Shown one piece after another: positions 26,478-34,413 of a stretch of DNA of 64,000 nucleotides. The stretch's first letter is position 1, and every line of letters begins with the position of its first letter. The position numbers and the translations under genes are program-made. Below the pieces are notes generated by a model. The model had not been told where the DNA came from. It searched no databases and was given only the letters and a program-made list of their open reading frames with translations. The stretch is from positions 17,715 to 81,714 of the forward strand of contig JJOH01000109.1 in assembly GCA_000696115.1 (NCBI GenBank), read 5' to 3'. This DNA comes from Streptomyces olindensis (GTDB lineage: Bacteria > Actinomycetota > Actinomycetes > Streptomycetales > Streptomycetaceae).

Positions 26478-27887
26478 ATGAACGCCGTCCCCCGCACCGA
26501 GCACGATCTCCTCGGTGACCGTGACGTTCCCGCCGACGCCTACTGGGGTGTGCACACCCTCCGGGCCACGGAGAACTTCCCGATCACGGGCGTGCCCATC
26601 TCCGCCTATCCGCACCTGATCGACGCCTTGGCCGCCGTGAAGGAGGCCGCCGCCCTGGCCAACGAGGAGTCGGGGTTGCTGGGAGGCGAGAAGGCCGACG
26701 CGATCGTCACCGCGTGCCGGGAGATCCGCTCCGGCAAGCTGCACGACCAGTTCGTCGTCGACGTCATCCAGGGCGGCGCCGGCACGTCGACGAACATGAA
26801 CGCCAACGAGGTCATCGCGAACCGGGCGTTGGAGCTGCTGGGCCACGCCAAGGGCGAGTACCGCTACGTGCACCCGAACGAGGACGTCAACCGCTCCCAG
26901 TCCACGAACGACGTCTACCCGACCGCAGTGAAGATCGCGACCATCTTCGCCGTGCACGGGCTGCTCAAGGCGATGGCCGTCCTGCAGGACGCGTTCGCCC
27001 GGAAGGCCGTCGAGTTCCGTGACGTGCTCAAGATGGGCCGTACACAGTTGCAGGACGCGGTGCCGATGACGCTGGGTCAGGAGTTCTCCGCCTACGCGGT
27101 CATGATGGAGGAGGACCGGTCCCGTCTTGCCGAGGCCGTCGAGTTGATCCATGAGATCAACCTGGGCGCCACGGCCATCGGCACGGGCCTCAACGCACCC
27201 GTCGGCTACGCCGAGGCGGCTCGCCGCCACCTGTCGGAGATCACCGGCCTGCCGCTGGTGACGGCGGCGAACCTGGTCGAGGCGACCCAGGACTGCGGCG
27301 CGTTCGTGCAGATGTCGGGGGTGCTCAAGCGCATCGCGGTCAAGCTGTCCAAGAGCTGCAACGACTTGCGGCTGCTGTCCTCCGGTCCGCGCGCCGGCCT
27401 CGGCGAGATCAACCTGCCGCCCGTACAGGCCGGTTCGTCGATCATGCCGGGCAAGGTCAACCCGGTGATCCCGGAGGTCGTCAACCAGGTCGCCTTCGAG
27501 GTGATCGGCAACGACGTCACCATCACCATGGCCGCCGAGGCCGGACAGCTCCAGCTCAACGCGTTCGAGCCGATCATCCTGCACTCCCTGTCGGAGTCGA
27601 TCACGCACCTGCGCGCCGCCTGCCTCACGCTCGCCGAGCGCTGCGTGGACGGCATCACCGCCAACACCGAGGCGCTGCGGGCGACGGTCGAGAACTCCAT
27701 CGGCCTGGTCACCGCCCTCAACCCGCACATCGGCTACACGGCCGCCACCGACATCGCCAAGGAGGCCCTGGCCACGGGCCGGGGCGTGGCCGAACTCGTC
27801 CTGGAAAGGGGCTTGTTGCCCGCCGAGGCCCTCACCGCCCTGCTCCGCCCGGAGGCCGTGGCCGGAAGGGGCCAGGCGCCGGCCTGA
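26478..27887 (+). CDS. aspA: Aspartate ammonia-lyase
   Basis: Converts L-aspartate to fumarate and ammonia. The 469 residues and the superfamily signature GSSIMPGKVNPVIPE are clear, as are RSQSTNDVYPTAVKIA and KMGRTQLQDAVPMTLGQEF. The N-terminal HDLLGDRDVPADAYWGVHTLRA is typical of AspA rather than fumarase C. Placed last, it would carry aspartate-yielding catabolism into the TCA cycle. That would suit diaminobutyrate or N-acyl-aspartate degradation. The ribosome-binding site is GAGAAGG. Confidence 0.93.
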   Translation: MNAVPRTEHDLLGDRDVPADAYWGVHTLRATENFPITGVPISAYPHLIDALAAVKEAAALANEESGLLGGEKADAIVTACREIRSGKLHDQFVVDVIQGGAGTSTNMNANEVIANRALELLGHAKGEYRYVHPNEDVNRSQSTNDVYPTAVKIATIFAVHGLLKAMAVLQDAFARKAVEFRDVLKMGRTQLQDAVPMTLGQEFSAYAVMMEEDRSRLAEAVELIHEINLGATAIGTGLNAPVGYAEAARRHLSEITGLPLVTAANLVEATQDCGAFVQMSGVLKRIAVKLSKSCNDLRLLSSGPRAGLGEINLPPVQAGSSIMPGKVNPVIPEVVNQVAFEVIGNDVTITMAAEAGQLQLNAFEPIILHSLSESITHLRAACLTLAERCVDGITANTEALRATVENSIGLVTALNPHIGYTAATDIAKEALATGRGVAELVLERGLLPAEALTALLRPEAVAGRGQAPA

Positions 27888-27903
27888 CCGCTGCCGATCC
27901 CGA

Positions 27904-27970
27904 CACCGGCACCGACACCGGACCGGCACCGGCACCGGCATCGGCATCGGCACCGGCATCGGCATCGGCA
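27904..27970 (+). repeat. Degenerate hexanucleotide tandem repeat (ACCGGC/ATCGGC)
   Basis: About 11 imperfect copies of ACCGGC and ATCGGC just after aspA and before the damaged SDR. It is slippage-prone and has no coding sense; the only role it suggests is as a junction scar. Confidence 0.8.
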
Positions 27971-28020
27971 TGGGCTCGGAGTTCCGGCCCGGCACGCCCA
28001 CGACTGAAACGGAAGCGCAC

Positions 28021-28548
28021 ATGAGACTGCAGGACGTCAACGCCGTGGTCACCGGAGCATCGAGCGGAATAGGTCAGGCGGTGCCGCCAACCACGGCCGA
28101 CGACGCCCGGGACCTGCTCGACAGCAACCTGCTGAGCGCGTTCCTGGTCATGAAGCACCTGATGGCGCTGGCTCCCGAGTCGGGAGCGTCGATGGTGTGC
28201 GTCAGCTCCCGCCTCGGCATGGTCGGTATGTCGAACCAGACCTTGTACTCCGCTGCCAAGGGCGGCCTCATCGCGCTGGCCCGCGGCGCCGCTGTCGAAT
28301 GGGCGCCGCGCAACATCCGGGTCAACGTGGTGGCGCCCGGTCTGACCATGACGCCGGTCATCGAGGCTTCCTTCCAGCGACGCCCCGACCCTGCCGCCCA
28401 CCGGCGGCTGAGGGAGGAGTCCATACCGCTCCGCCGGCTCGCCACAGCAGAGGAGATCGCCGACGCGGTCCTCTTCCTGGCCTGCCCGGAGTCGTCCTAC
28501 ATCACCGGCGCCGTCCTACCGGTGGACGGAGGCTATACGGCGTGCTGA
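28021..28548 (+). pseudogene. SDR oxidoreductase with in-frame deletion of most of the cofactor domain
   Basis: The ATG at 28021 gives VNAVVTGASSGIGQAV, the SDR TGxxxGIG turn. It then jumps directly to DDARDLLDSNLLSAFLVMKH, losing about 70 residues (beta2 to alpha4, including the NNAG motif). The rest is intact: catalytic serine in CVSSRLG, YSAAKGG as Tyr-x3-Lys, and the C-terminal GAVLPVDGGYTAC. The open frame of 175 residues could still be translated, but NAD(P) binding should be lost. It is closely similar to the remnant at 3337-3677 on the other side of the catabolic region. Confidence 0.7.
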
Positions 28549-28664
28549 GCCCCCAGGTGAAGTTGAACGTGGAGCGAACACTGGCGTCACAGTGGTGACG
28601 GGTTGTTCGGACCGGCATACGGTGACCCCACCATCTGAGCTCTGGGAGTGGCGGGGGACCACCA

Positions 28665-30188
28665 GTGGAGTGGCTGAGCCTTGAGAACGTCATCGCCATC
28701 GGCACGTCCGTCCTCGGTCTCCTCGTGCCCATCGCGATGTTCCTCTACGACCGGCGGGTGCCGCGGCGCAAGCTGATCGGCTACCGCGTACAGATGGACA
28801 GCCCCATAGGTGACGGGTCGTCCAATCCCCGCCTCGGCGACTTCGACGTGCCGAACATGGCCGACGCGTCGCTCGTCCTGCTGCGCATCGAGAACGACGG
28901 GTCGCAGAGCGTCGCCGACAACGACTACACCTCGTCCGAGGTCCACGGCCTGACCGCCGAGTTCACGGGCCGCACGGTCCAGGCCGTAGCGGTCACCCAG
29001 CCCTCCGGCATCGAGCACCTGAACAGTCATTTCACGGACGCCAACGGCTTCGAGCACGTCGGCAGTAGGGTGACCATCCCACGCGTCCCGCTCAATCCGG
29101 GCGACCACTTCAAGCTGCTGGTGCTGCTTTCCGGGGGTCCGGCCGAGGGCGAGGTCAAGCTGATCGGGGGCCTGCGGGACGGCCGCGTGCACCGCAACAG
29201 TGCCCCCAAACCGGACGAGAAGCTACGGACGTTCAGTCTCCCGGCGCGGCTGCTGAGCGGCGCGCTGGCCCTGGCCGTGCTCGCCCTCGCCGGCATCATC
29301 GTTCTGCGTGTCGGCAATCCGATCGAGTGCGAGCAGGGGGAGTTGACCCTCACGGGTTCGACCGCCTTCGAGCCCGTCGTCCGGACGCTCGCGCGGGAGT
29401 ACGAGAGCAAGTGCCAGGGCGCCGACATCGTGGTCGAGGCGCGGGGCAGCGAGGACGGTGTGGCGGGTCTGGCGGAGCTGGCGGAGCGGTCGCCGGGCGC
29501 CGCCGGCTCCGTGATCGCCTTCTCCGACGGGCCGATGGGCGGGCGCTGGAATCTGACGGGGAAAGAGATCGCGCTGTCCTTCTACACTCTCGTCGTCCAC
29601 CCGGACATCGACCTCGGCCCGCACGGACTGACCCTCCGGCAGGTGCGGGACATCTACGCGGGCAGGTACCAGCGCTGGGGCCAGGTCGTCGCCGGGCGGA
29701 AGGAGATCGCCGACCTGCCGATCGTCCTGGTCAGCCGGGGAGACGAGTCCGGGACACGGCAGATCTTCCAGGACCGGGTGCTCAAGGGCTGGGAGAAGGC
29801 ACCCAGCACGTCCCTGGACTGCACCCCGCCCGCCCGGGCCGAAGACACCGTCACCCGCTGCGAACTCGGCTCGACCAGAGCCGTGCTGAACAAGGTGGAG
29901 AGGCAGCCCGGCGCCATCGGCTACAGCGAGGTCGGCCTCGCCAAGGAGCGGGGCGGCAAGGTGAAGGCGGTCCCCCTGGCCGGAGACTGGCCCGACGAGC
30001 GGCAGATCGACCTGGGCGCCGGCCACTACCCGTACAAGGACATCGAGTACGCCTACACCCACGGCCCCGCACGTGCCGGCTCCCTCGCCGCCGGCTTCCT
30101 GGCCTACCTCGACGAGTCCGTCAGCCAGAGCGTGATCCGGGGCAAGGGCCACCTGCCGTGCCTGCGGGAGCCGCACCAGTGCCGGTGA
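28665..30188 (+). CDS. Membrane-anchored PstS-like substrate-binding-domain protein
   Basis: A 507-residue protein with an unusual layout: an N-terminal transmembrane helix (about residues 6-27), a beta-rich domain (about 30-185), a second helix (about 192-215, SLPARLLSGALALAVLALAGIIVL), then a PstS/PBP-like domain (about 225-507). The PBP domain shows LTLTGSTAFEPVVRTLAREYE, VVEARGSEDGV, YTLVVHPDI, LRQVRDIYAG, VSRGDESGTRQIF and IGYSEV, as in phosphate-binding proteins. The conserved cysteines and lack of a lipobox argue for a tethered sensor rather than an ABC component. The GTG start follows GGCGGGGGA. No pst genes or kinase adjoin it. Confidence 0.8.
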   Translation: MEWLSLENVIAIGTSVLGLLVPIAMFLYDRRVPRRKLIGYRVQMDSPIGDGSSNPRLGDFDVPNMADASLVLLRIENDGSQSVADNDYTSSEVHGLTAEFTGRTVQAVAVTQPSGIEHLNSHFTDANGFEHVGSRVTIPRVPLNPGDHFKLLVLLSGGPAEGEVKLIGGLRDGRVHRNSAPKPDEKLRTFSLPARLLSGALALAVLALAGIIVLRVGNPIECEQGELTLTGSTAFEPVVRTLAREYESKCQGADIVVEARGSEDGVAGLAELAERSPGAAGSVIAFSDGPMGGRWNLTGKEIALSFYTLVVHPDIDLGPHGLTLRQVRDIYAGRYQRWGQVVAGRKEIADLPIVLVSRGDESGTRQIFQDRVLKGWEKAPSTSLDCTPPARAEDTVTRCELGSTRAVLNKVERQPGAIGYSEVGLAKERGGKVKAVPLAGDWPDERQIDLGAGHYPYKDIEYAYTHGPARAGSLAAGFLAYLDESVSQSVIRGKGHLPCLREPHQCR

Positions 30189-30283
30189 GTCCGCGGCCTC
30201 GGCAGGAGCCGCGCTTCTGCCGTGACCTGCCGGGACCAGCTCGACCGGCCCCTGCGGACGAAAATTCTTTGCGGTGAAGGACG

Positions 30284-31156
30284 GTGATCGCCCTACCGTT
30301 GCTCCCCGTGACGATCGAGATGCCGTACCAGCCACTTCCGGTCGACCAGTCGGACGTCCGCTACCTCCACGGACCCGATTCCGCTCGACAGCCGGGCGTG
30401 CCCGCCGGCGAGACGGTCGCGTTCGAGTGGCGGAGCAGTGCGGTCTACCCAGGGACCGTCCGGAAGTTCTGGGTACACGTGCCCGCACAGTACGACCCGG
30501 CGGAACCGGCATCCTTGATGGTGTTCCAGGACGGGTGGTGGTACCTGGACCCCGCAGGGGAGGTACGCGGCGCGATCGTCCTGGACAACCTCGTTCACCG
30601 CGGCGACATCCCCGTCACCATCGGCGTGTTCGTCGATCCCGGCGTCTTCCCGGATGCGGAGAACCCGAAGAACCGCAACAACGAGTACGACGCCTTCGAC
30701 GACCAGTACGTCACCTTCCTCCTCACCGAGATCATCCCGCAGGTTGCGGAGCGCTACGCGATCTCCCTGTCGCCCGAAAGGTGGGGCATCTGCGGCGGTA
30801 GCAGCGGCGGCAACTGCGCCTTCACCGCCGCGTGGCTGCGTCCGGACAAGTTCCGCCGCGCCATCGGATACCTGTCCAGCTTCGCGCAGATGCCGGGCGG
30901 CAATCCCTACCCGGACCTCATCTCCCGCGTCCCCCGCAAGCCGCTGCGCATCTTCATGCAAGGCGGCCACCGCGACCTGCGCTGGAACGAGCCACAGCGG
31001 AACTGGCTCGCCGAAAACCTGCGCGTGGCAGCCGCTCTCGCCGAAGCGGGCTACGACTTCCGCCTCGTCATGGGAGACGGCGGACACAGCCCCAATCACG
31101 GCGGCGTCCTGCTACCGGACGCTCTGCGGTGGCTGTGGCGGCCCGACGAGGATTGA
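30284..31156 (+). CDS. Esterase of the enterochelin-esterase/Esterase D family
   Basis: A 290-residue cytoplasmic-looking alpha/beta hydrolase. The nucleophile elbow is GICGGSSGGNCAF, PASLMVFQDGWWYLD is the oxyanion-side strand, and MGDGGHSPNHGGVLLPDALRWLW holds the catalytic histidine. It probably cleaves an ester or acyl group. Siderophore hydrolysis is typical of the family, but no siderophore genes adjoin. The GTG at 30284 follows GAAGGAC; a later GTG at 30308 is possible. It lies just upstream of the TetR gene, same strand. Confidence 0.82.
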   Translation: MIALPLLPVTIEMPYQPLPVDQSDVRYLHGPDSARQPGVPAGETVAFEWRSSAVYPGTVRKFWVHVPAQYDPAEPASLMVFQDGWWYLDPAGEVRGAIVLDNLVHRGDIPVTIGVFVDPGVFPDAENPKNRNNEYDAFDDQYVTFLLTEIIPQVAERYAISLSPERWGICGGSSGGNCAFTAAWLRPDKFRRAIGYLSSFAQMPGGNPYPDLISRVPRKPLRIFMQGGHRDLRWNEPQRNWLAENLRVAAALAEAGYDFRLVMGDGGHSPNHGGVLLPDALRWLWRPDED

Positions 31157-31194
31157 TCGATACCTGCTCGTCCAACCTGGCGTCGGCGGCCTCA

Positions 31195-31217
31195 AAAAAT
31201 ATTGCGGTACTATTTTT
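31195..31217 (+). promoter_or_regulatory. AT-rich operator/promoter of the TetR-GAP operon
   Basis: Perfect inverted repeat AAAAATA-N9-TATTTTT, strikingly A/T-rich for this genome. TACTAT at 31208-31213 is a good -10, with only 6 nt to the ATG, so the mRNA may be leaderless. The TetR protein probably binds here and represses itself. Confidence 0.7.
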
Positions 31218-31219
31218 CT

Positions 31220-31810
31220 ATGACGCAGCATGCTGACGCTGACACGAGACGCGGCCAGGTCGCCTCCGCGCTGATGAGCGTGGTCGCCGAACGGGGACTG
31301 GCGCGGACCACCCTGGCTGACGTGGCACGGACGGCGGGTGTGTCCGTGGGACTCGTCCAGCGCTACTTCCGCTCGAAGGACGAGCTGCTGAGGTTCGGCA
31401 TCGAGTATGTCTACCGGCGCGCCGAGGAGCGCGTCGCCGCCATCCCCGTCGAGCCGCCGGTCCGGGAGTTCGTCGTGCGGCTGATGGAGACGTTCCTGCC
31501 ACTGACGGTCGAGAGGCGCGCCGAGCTGCGGGTCTGGCTCAGCTTCGTGCAGGCGTCGCTCACCGACGCCGACATGGCTGCGATTCACCGGGACGCCACC
31601 GTGCGGCTCCTGCGGGGCGTCGAGGAGGCATTGCGCGGCGCGCAACGGGCCGGTGAACTCGCCGCGGATGTCGACACCGAGGCCGAGGCGGCGGCGCTGG
31701 TCGCGTTCGTGGACGGGCTGTGCCTGCACCACGCGGCGACCGGGGACGGGTTCGACGCGTCCCGCATCAGCGCCGCGCTGGACGCCTACGTTGACCGGCT
31801 GTTCGACTGA
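31220..31810 (+). CDS. TetR-family transcriptional regulator
   Basis: A 196-residue regulator with helix-turn-helix TTLADVARTAGVSVGLVQRYFRSKDELLRFG near the N-terminus and an all-helical ligand domain after residue 60 or so. The ATG at 31220 sits directly after the AT-rich palindrome without a ribosome-binding site, fitting leaderless translation. It overlaps the GAP-family gene by one base (TGATG), so repressor and membrane protein are co-expressed. Confidence 0.88.
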   Translation: MTQHADADTRRGQVASALMSVVAERGLARTTLADVARTAGVSVGLVQRYFRSKDELLRFGIEYVYRRAEERVAAIPVEPPVREFVVRLMETFLPLTVERRAELRVWLSFVQASLTDADMAAIHRDATVRLLRGVEEALRGAQRAGELAADVDTEAEAAALVAFVDGLCLHHAATGDGFDASRISAALDAYVDRLFD

Positions 31811-32568
31811 TGAGCGCGACGCTGGCGCTGGCGCTGGCCGGGCTCGGGCTGCTGGACAGCACAAGCTTCGGCACCCTGCTGATCCCGATCTGGCTGTTGC
31901 TCACCCCGGGGCGGGTGCGCGCCGACCGGATCGCCGCCTACCTGGCTACGGTTGCGACGTTCTACTTCTGCGTTGGCGTGCTCCTGGTGCTGGGAGCCGA
32001 TGCGGTGCTGGAGGCCGTCCGGGCGGCCTTGGCCGACGTCGCCCCCACGCACCTGCGGATCGCGCAGCTCGTCCTCGGTTTCCTCGTCATCGCCTTGAGC
32101 TACCGGCTGGAGGCACGCGCCCGCAGCCGGGCGGGCAGGCCGGGCCGACTGCAGCGCTGGCGGGCGGCGGCGATGTCGGGTGCCGTGCCGGACGGCGAAG
32201 GTCTGGCCGACCGGGACACACAGGGCGGAGGCGTGCGCGGCCTGGTGAGCCTCGCGTTGGTGGCCACGGCGCTGGAGTTGGTCACCATGGTGCCCTACCT
32301 GGCGGCCGTGGGCCTACTCGCGAATGCCGATCTGACCTGGCAGGTCACAGGCGGAGGGCTGGCCGGCTACTGCGTCGTGATGATCCTCCCGGCGGTCCTC
32401 CTCGGCGCCGTCCGGATCGCCGCGCACGACCGCGCCGAGCCAGTCCTGCAGCGGATCAACGACTGGTTCACCCGCAACAGCGCCAAGGCGCTCGGCTGGA
32501 CTGTCGGTGGGATCGGCATGGGAATGGCCCTCAACGCCGTGATCGCCCTTCTCGCTCAACCCGTCTGA
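31810..32568 (+). CDS. GAP-family (LysE-like) membrane protein
   Basis: A 252-residue protein with about six hydrophobic segments (for example LALALAGLGLLDSTSFGTLLIPIWLL, YLATVATFYFCVGVLLVLGADAV, LVSLALVATALELVTMVPYLAAVGLL). This is the pattern of GAP proteins, relatives of LysE exporters that in mycobacteria take part in lipid or glycopeptidolipid export. It is probably an exporter controlled by the coupled TetR repressor. The substrate is unknown. Confidence 0.78.
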   Translation: MSATLALALAGLGLLDSTSFGTLLIPIWLLLTPGRVRADRIAAYLATVATFYFCVGVLLVLGADAVLEAVRAALADVAPTHLRIAQLVLGFLVIALSYRLEARARSRAGRPGRLQRWRAAAMSGAVPDGEGLADRDTQGGGVRGLVSLALVATALELVTMVPYLAAVGLLANADLTWQVTGGGLAGYCVVMILPAVLLGAVRIAAHDRAEPVLQRINDWFTRNSAKALGWTVGGIGMGMALNAVIALLAQPV

Positions 32569-32644
32569 AGTCGCGTCAAAACCCGCTGGGACAGCTCCCC
32601 TCACCGGGGCGTCGGGAGGACGCGGACCCGGTCCGAACCCGTAT

Positions 32645-33577
32645 TCACGTGGGCGGGATGACGCCGTGCCAGGACCGGGACCGTTCGGTCATCTGCTGGG
32701 TGCCGATGACGTCGAGCACTTCGAGACGGCCGGCGGTGTCGCTGCCCGGCGGGGCGGTGAGGATGACGATGCGCAGGTCGCCGCCGGGTTCGGTGAGGAT
32801 GTCGCAGTCGAGGTGCAGTGGCCCGACCTCGGGATGGTGGATGGTCTTGGTGTGCAGCATGTGGCCGCTCACCTCGTGGGCCTCCCACAGGGTGGCGAAG
32901 CGCGGGCTCGTGCCGCGCAGGTCCGTGACGAGGCGGCGCAGGACCGGGTCGGTGGGGTAGCGGGTGGACGCGGACCGCAGGTCGAAGACCACGGCGGTTT
33001 CGAAGCGGGCCTGCTGCGCTGGGGTGTGGCGCACCGGGCCGGGCGGGCCGGTGAAGTGCTGCCAGACCAGGTTGCGGTCCCGGTCCGTCAGCGGGGACGG
33101 GTCGCCCAGTAGTGCGGCGTGCAGCCGGTTGAAGGCGATGAGGGTCCAGGCCGCGTCGTACACGCCGACGGGCGTGCCCGGCATCTGGTCGAGCAGCCGC
33201 TGCACCCCCGGCGTGAGCCGGTTGGGCAGTCGGCTGTCCGTGGGCTCGGGCTGCCCGGCCAGCGCGAACAGATGGGCACGCTCGGCTTCCGACAGGCGAA
33301 GCGCCCGCGCCAGAGCGCCGAGCACCTGGGCGGAGGGGGATGTCGCCCGGCCCTGCTCCAAGCGGATCACATACTCGGCGGAAATGCCCGCCAGCAGGGC
33401 CAGTTCCTCGCGGCGCAGCCCGGGCGTCCGGCGGCTTCGCCCCGTCGGCAGCCCGACCGCGCCGGGAGGCACGCGGTCGCGCCACCGGCGAAGTGCCGTC
33501 CCCAAGTCGCCGCCCCGCCGGGAAGATCCGCTGTCGCCCTGTGCGCTCATGGCCCCAGTATCGGCGTCCCGCTCCAC
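32645..33577 (-). CDS. XRE-family regulator with MmyB-like ligand domain
   Basis: About 310 residues. The N-terminal XRE helix-turn-helix is GLRREELALLAGISAEYVIRLEQGRATSPSAQVLGALARAL. A MmyB-like PAS-related domain (about residues 120-290) has VYDAAWTLIAFNRLHAALLGD and TLWEAHEVSGH....TIHHPEVGPLHLDCDIL. Such proteins often control a divergent oxidoreductase gene. The GTG at 33577 has AGGA upstream, lying inside the palindrome; the ATG at 33550 is the alternative start. It is divergent from the SDR gene. Confidence 0.88.
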   Translation of the reverse strand: MERDADTGAMSAQGDSGSSRRGGDLGTALRRWRDRVPPGAVGLPTGRSRRTPGLRREELALLAGISAEYVIRLEQGRATSPSAQVLGALARALRLSEAERAHLFALAGQPEPTDSRLPNRLTPGVQRLLDQMPGTPVGVYDAAWTLIAFNRLHAALLGDPSPLTDRDRNLVWQHFTGPPGPVRHTPAQQARFETAVVFDLRSASTRYPTDPVLRRLVTDLRGTSPRFATLWEAHEVSGHMLHTKTIHHPEVGPLHLDCDILTEPGGDLRIVILTAPPGSDTAGRLEVLDVIGTQQMTERSRSWHGVIPPT

Positions 33578-33580
33578 GCC

Positions 33581-33605
33581 GTCCTGGTACCGGCGTTACC
33601 AGGAC
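33581..33605. promoter_or_regulatory. Perfect 9-bp palindrome in the XRE/SDR divergent promoter
   Basis: GTCCTGGTA-N7-TACCAGGAC, centred between the XRE start and the SDR start. It is the obvious operator for the XRE regulator, placed to control both directions. Confidence 0.8.
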
Positions 33606-33652
33606 GAGCAGTGATCTGTCCGGCCGGCCACCGGACGGCGAGGCTGCCGGAC

Positions 33653-34360
33653 ATGACGACGACCCTCATCACCGGTGCCAACAAGGGCCTGGGACTGCAG
33701 ACCGCCCGCCGCCTGACCCGGGCGGGGCACACCGTGTATCTGGGTGCCCGTGACGCCCGCCGTGGCGCTCAGGCCGCCCGGGCGGTCGGGGCCCGCCCGT
33801 TGCTCCTCGACGTTGCCGACGACGACTCCGTCGCGGCGGCCGCCGAGCAGGTCCGCGAGCACACCGGGCACCTCGACGTCCTGGTCAACAACGCGGGCGT
33901 GGCCGGCCCCGTACGGACGGCCGACGAGGTCACCGCCGCCGACATGCTCGCGGTCTACGACACCAACGTCTTCGGGGCCGTGCGCGTCACCCAGGCCTTC
34001 CTGCCCCTGCTGCACCGAAGTGCGTCGCCGGTCGTGGTCAACGTCAGCAGCGGTCTGGGCTCCCTGGCGGTGGCGGCCGACCCGGCCGCCCACGCCTCGC
34101 TCGTCCCGCTCTGGATCTCCTCGTTGCCCTACAACTCCTCCAAGGCCGCCCTGAACATGGTCACGGTGCTGTACGCGCGCGCCCTGCCGCGCATGCGGAT
34201 CAACGCCGTCGACCCGGGCCACACCGCCACCGACCTCAACGGCCACACCGGCGCCCAGAGCGTCGAGCAGGGCGCCGACGTCATCGTCCGCATGGCTTCG
34301 ATCGGCCCCGACGGGCCGACCGGCGGCTATTACACGGCCGACGGCCCGATGCCCTGGTGA
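33653..34360 (+). CDS. Short-chain dehydrogenase/reductase
   Basis: A 235-residue classical SDR. TTLITGANKGLGLQTARRL binds NADP(H), VLVNNAGVAGP is the NNAG motif, VNVSSGLGSL contains the catalytic serine, and YNSSKAALNM is Tyr-x3-Lys. It is a carbonyl reductase-like enzyme of unknown substrate. It is divergent from, and probably controlled by, the XRE regulator through the GTCCTGGTA palindrome. The DsbA-like gene follows 53 bp downstream. Confidence 0.9.
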   Translation: MTTTLITGANKGLGLQTARRLTRAGHTVYLGARDARRGAQAARAVGARPLLLDVADDDSVAAAAEQVREHTGHLDVLVNNAGVAGPVRTADEVTAADMLAVYDTNVFGAVRVTQAFLPLLHRSASPVVVNVSSGLGSLAVAADPAAHASLVPLWISSLPYNSSKAALNMVTVLYARALPRMRINAVDPGHTATDLNGHTGAQSVEQGADVIVRMASIGPDGPTGGYYTADGPMPW

Positions 34361-34413
34361 CACCGAGCCGCCGCATACCAGCCGCACCGCACCGCACCGA
34401 CAGGAGTCCGGTC

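Noticed and set aside
12252..27887. Complete ectoine/hydroxyectoine degradation cluster
   Set aside because: DoeB-, DoeD- and DoeC-like enzymes are present, but there is no ectoine hydrolase (M24-like DoeA), no AsnC-type DoeX and no Ehu/Teh/Usp transporter.
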